Shown: positions 5,558 to 7,143 of the stretch, in pieces
How positions within the stretch are numbered: the first letter of the stretch is position 1
How the letters are laid out: each line of letters starts with the position of its first letter
Assembly (NCBI GenBank): GCA_017543725.1
Contig: JAFYFO010000313.1
Span: 1-7,143, forward strand
DNA: 7,143 bases
From: Eubacterium sp.
GTDB taxonomy: Bacteria > Bacillota > Clostridia > Oscillospirales > Acutalibacteraceae
Direction of reading: 5' to 3'
The notes under the pieces: model-generated
Told to the model about the DNA's origin: nothing
Database searches by the model: none
What the model saw: the letters and a program-made list of their open reading frames with translations, nothing else
Program-made: the position numbers and the translations under genes

Positions 5558-7143
5558 ATGCGTTCAGATTTAATTAAAGAAGGACCTTCCCGCGCTCCTC
5601 ACCGTTCACTTTTAAGAGCGCTGGGAATTGACGAACTTGAAATGAAAAGACCCTTTGTTGCCGTTGTTAACTCAAAGAGCGACTATATTCCGGGTCATAT
5701 GCATCTTGATAAAATTGCAGAGCAGGTTAAAGCCGGCATAAGAAATGCGGGCGGCGTTCCCTTTGAATTCAACACAATCGGCGTTTGCGATGGTATTGCA
5801 ATGAACCACAAGGGGATGAAATATTCTCTTTGCTCAAGAGAACTCATTGCCGACAGCATTGAGGTTATGTTAACCGCTCATCCGCTTGACGCGATTGTTT
5901 TCATTCCTAACTGCGATAAAATTGTTCCGGGAATGCTTCTTGCGGCTTGCAGACTTAATCTTCCCTGTATTTTCATCAGCGGAGGTCCGATGCTTCCCGG
6001 CAAAAGCACCGAAACAAAAAATCCAATCGGTCTTTCGGAGCAGTTTGAATATGTTGGTTCAAACGCTGTTGGAAAAATGAGCATTGAAAACCTTGAGGCA
6101 ACTGCGTTTACAGCGTGCCCGACCTGCGGTTCTTGTTCGGGAATGTATACTGCAAACTCAATGAACTGCCTCACCGAGTCAATCGGAATGTCGCTTCCCG
6201 GTTCGGGAACAATTCCTGCAGTTTATTCGGCTCGACTTCGTCTTGCAAAAATGGCAGGCGAGAGAGTTATGGATTTGCTTAAAGAAGATATCAAGCCTTC
6301 GGATATCATAACCGAAAAGGCTATTGAAAACGCAATGAGATGCGATATGGCAATCGGATGTTCAACAAACACGATTCTTCACCTCACTGCAATTGCTCAC
6401 GCTGCAGGCCACGATATTAATCTTGACGACCTCAACACAATGGGCAACACAACTCCTCAGATTTGCAAACTCAATCCTGCTTCATCAGTCTTTATAACAG
6501 ACCTCAACGATGTCGGCGGAATGCAGAGCGTTCTTAAAGAACTTGCAAAAGGCAAAATGATTCATACAGACGCTTTAACCGTTAACGGAACCGTTCAGGA
6601 GAGAATAGACGCCGCAAAAGATGCGGACGGCGAAATTATCAGAAATCTTGATAATCCCTTCTCAAAGGACGGCGGTATAGCGGTTCTCAAAGGCAATCTT
6701 GCCGAAGAAGGCTCGGTTGTTAAGAAAGGCGCTGTTGCACCTGAAATGATGCAGCACAAGGGTCCTGCTAAATGCTTTGATTCGGAAGAAGACGCAATTG
6801 AGGCGATAACTTCGGGCAAGATTGTTGCAGGCGATGTTGTTGTTATCCGCTATGAAGGTCCCAAGGGCGGTCCCGGAATGAGAGAAATGCTTTCTCCGAC
6901 CTCCGCTATTATCGGAATGGGTCTCGGCTCAAGCGTTGCTCTTTTAACAGACGGTCGTTTCTCGGGCGCAACAAGGGGCGCTTCAATCGGCCATGTCAGC
7001 CCCGAGGCGGCAGTCGGCGGAACAATCGCGCTTGTTGAAGACGGCGATGAAATAGAAATTGATATCCCTGCAAGAGTTCTCAGACTCAATGTCAGCGATG
7101 AAATTCTTGCTCAGAGAAAGGCAAAATGGCAGCCCAAAAAACT
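5558..7143 (+). CDS. ilvD: Dihydroxy-acid dehydratase, 3'-truncated by the window edge
   Basis: IlvD dehydrates 2,3-dihydroxy-3-methylbutanoate and 2,3-dihydroxy-3-methylpentanoate to the 2-oxo acids that become valine, leucine and isoleucine. The frame is open to the right edge: 528 codons are visible of an expected 550-570, so about 25-40 residues are missing. Family signatures are clear: [17 protein letters not shown] at 75-91, CDKIVPGM at 119-126, [21 protein letters not shown] at 187-207, [15 protein letters not shown] at 431-445 and TDGRFSG at 464-470. By alignment to known enzymes, D78, D120, K121 (carbamylated in the family) and E443 fit the Mg2+ site, S469 fits the catalytic Ser, and C119 and C193 fit Fe-S ligands. 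Position 46 is Gly (PGH) where the plant and Mycobacterium [2Fe-2S] enzymes have Cys, as in the E. coli oxygen-labile [4Fe-4S] type. The start is fixed by AAGGAG (5546-5551), six nt before the ATG. No T-box or leader peptide fits in the 93-nt gap. Confidence 0.96.
   Translation, partial: MRSDLIKEGPSRAPHRSLLRALGIDELEMKRPFVAVVNSKSDYIPGHMHLDKIAEQVKAGIRNAGGVPFEFNTIGVCDGIAMNHKGMKYSLCSRELIADSIEVMLTAHPLDAIVFIPNCDKIVPGMLLAACRLNLPCIFISGGPMLPGKSTETKNPIGLSEQFEYVGSNAVGKMSIENLEATAFTACPTCGSCSGMYTANSMNCLTESIGMSLPGSGTIPAVYSARLRLAKMAGERVMDLLKEDIKPSDIITEKAIENAMRCDMAIGCSTNTILHLTAIAHAAGHDINLDDLNTMGNTTPQICKLNPASSVFITDLNDVGGMQSVLKELAKGKMIHTDALTVNGTVQERIDAAKDADGEIIRNLDNPFSKDGGIAVLKGNLAEEGSVVKKGAVAPEMMQHKGPAKCFDSEEDAIEAITSGKIVAGDVVVIRYEGPKGGPGMREMLSPTSAIIGMGLGSSVALLTDGRFSGATRGASIGHVSPEAAVGGTIALVEDGDEIEIDIPARVLRLNVSDEILAQRKAKWQPKK

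Noticed and set aside
5878..6174. Minus-strand open frame inside ilvD
   Set aside because: It is antisense to conserved IlvD motifs (CDKIVPGM and CPTCGSC), so the coding sense is clearly the plus strand.

Overview
The window looks like a chromosomal segment of a Gram-positive, anaerobic, low-to-moderate-GC bacterium, most likely class Clostridia (Bacillota). The basis is the strong AAGGAG-type ribosome binding sites, a consensus sigma-A promoter, a clostridial-style GreA with the GDLSENSEYD motif, the greA-lysS gene order common in Bacillota, and a very large secreted protein built from helical segments and beta repeats. Assignment below class is not possible from the sequence alone; the intergenic repeats recall those of uncultured gut Clostridia, but that is recollection, not a search.

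All four genes lie on the + strand. From 2 to 2581 is the 3' end of a large predicted extracellular protein (859 residues visible, 5' end outside the window), closed by a UUCG-loop intrinsic terminator. From 2582 to 2974 is a 393-bp gap holding a mosaic repeat element and then a near-consensus promoter for greA. greA (2975-3460, transcript cleavage factor) is followed by a 171-bp gap that is almost wholly a second copy of the mosaic element, then lysS (3632-5464, lysyl-tRNA synthetase). A 93-bp gap with a third, degenerate repeat cluster leads to ilvD (5558 to beyond the right edge, dihydroxy-acid dehydratase). No convincing U-tract terminator separates greA, lysS and ilvD, so they may be read in part as one transcript from the greA promoter. 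Functionally they are housekeeping genes: transcription elongation, tRNA charging and branched-chain amino acid synthesis.

Two things stand out. First, LysS carries about 115 extra N-terminal residues that read as two tandem DUF1508 (YegP-like) units fused in frame to an otherwise complete synthetase. Second, the gaps share a modular palindromic repeat. Small hairpins begin GTAGG or TCGGG; their stems differ in sequence between copies but stay complementary (covariation in three GTAGG hairpins and four TCGGG hairpins), and they are bordered by short tandem arrays such as (AATTCGT)n. This looks like a non-autonomous mobile or structured-RNA repeat family.
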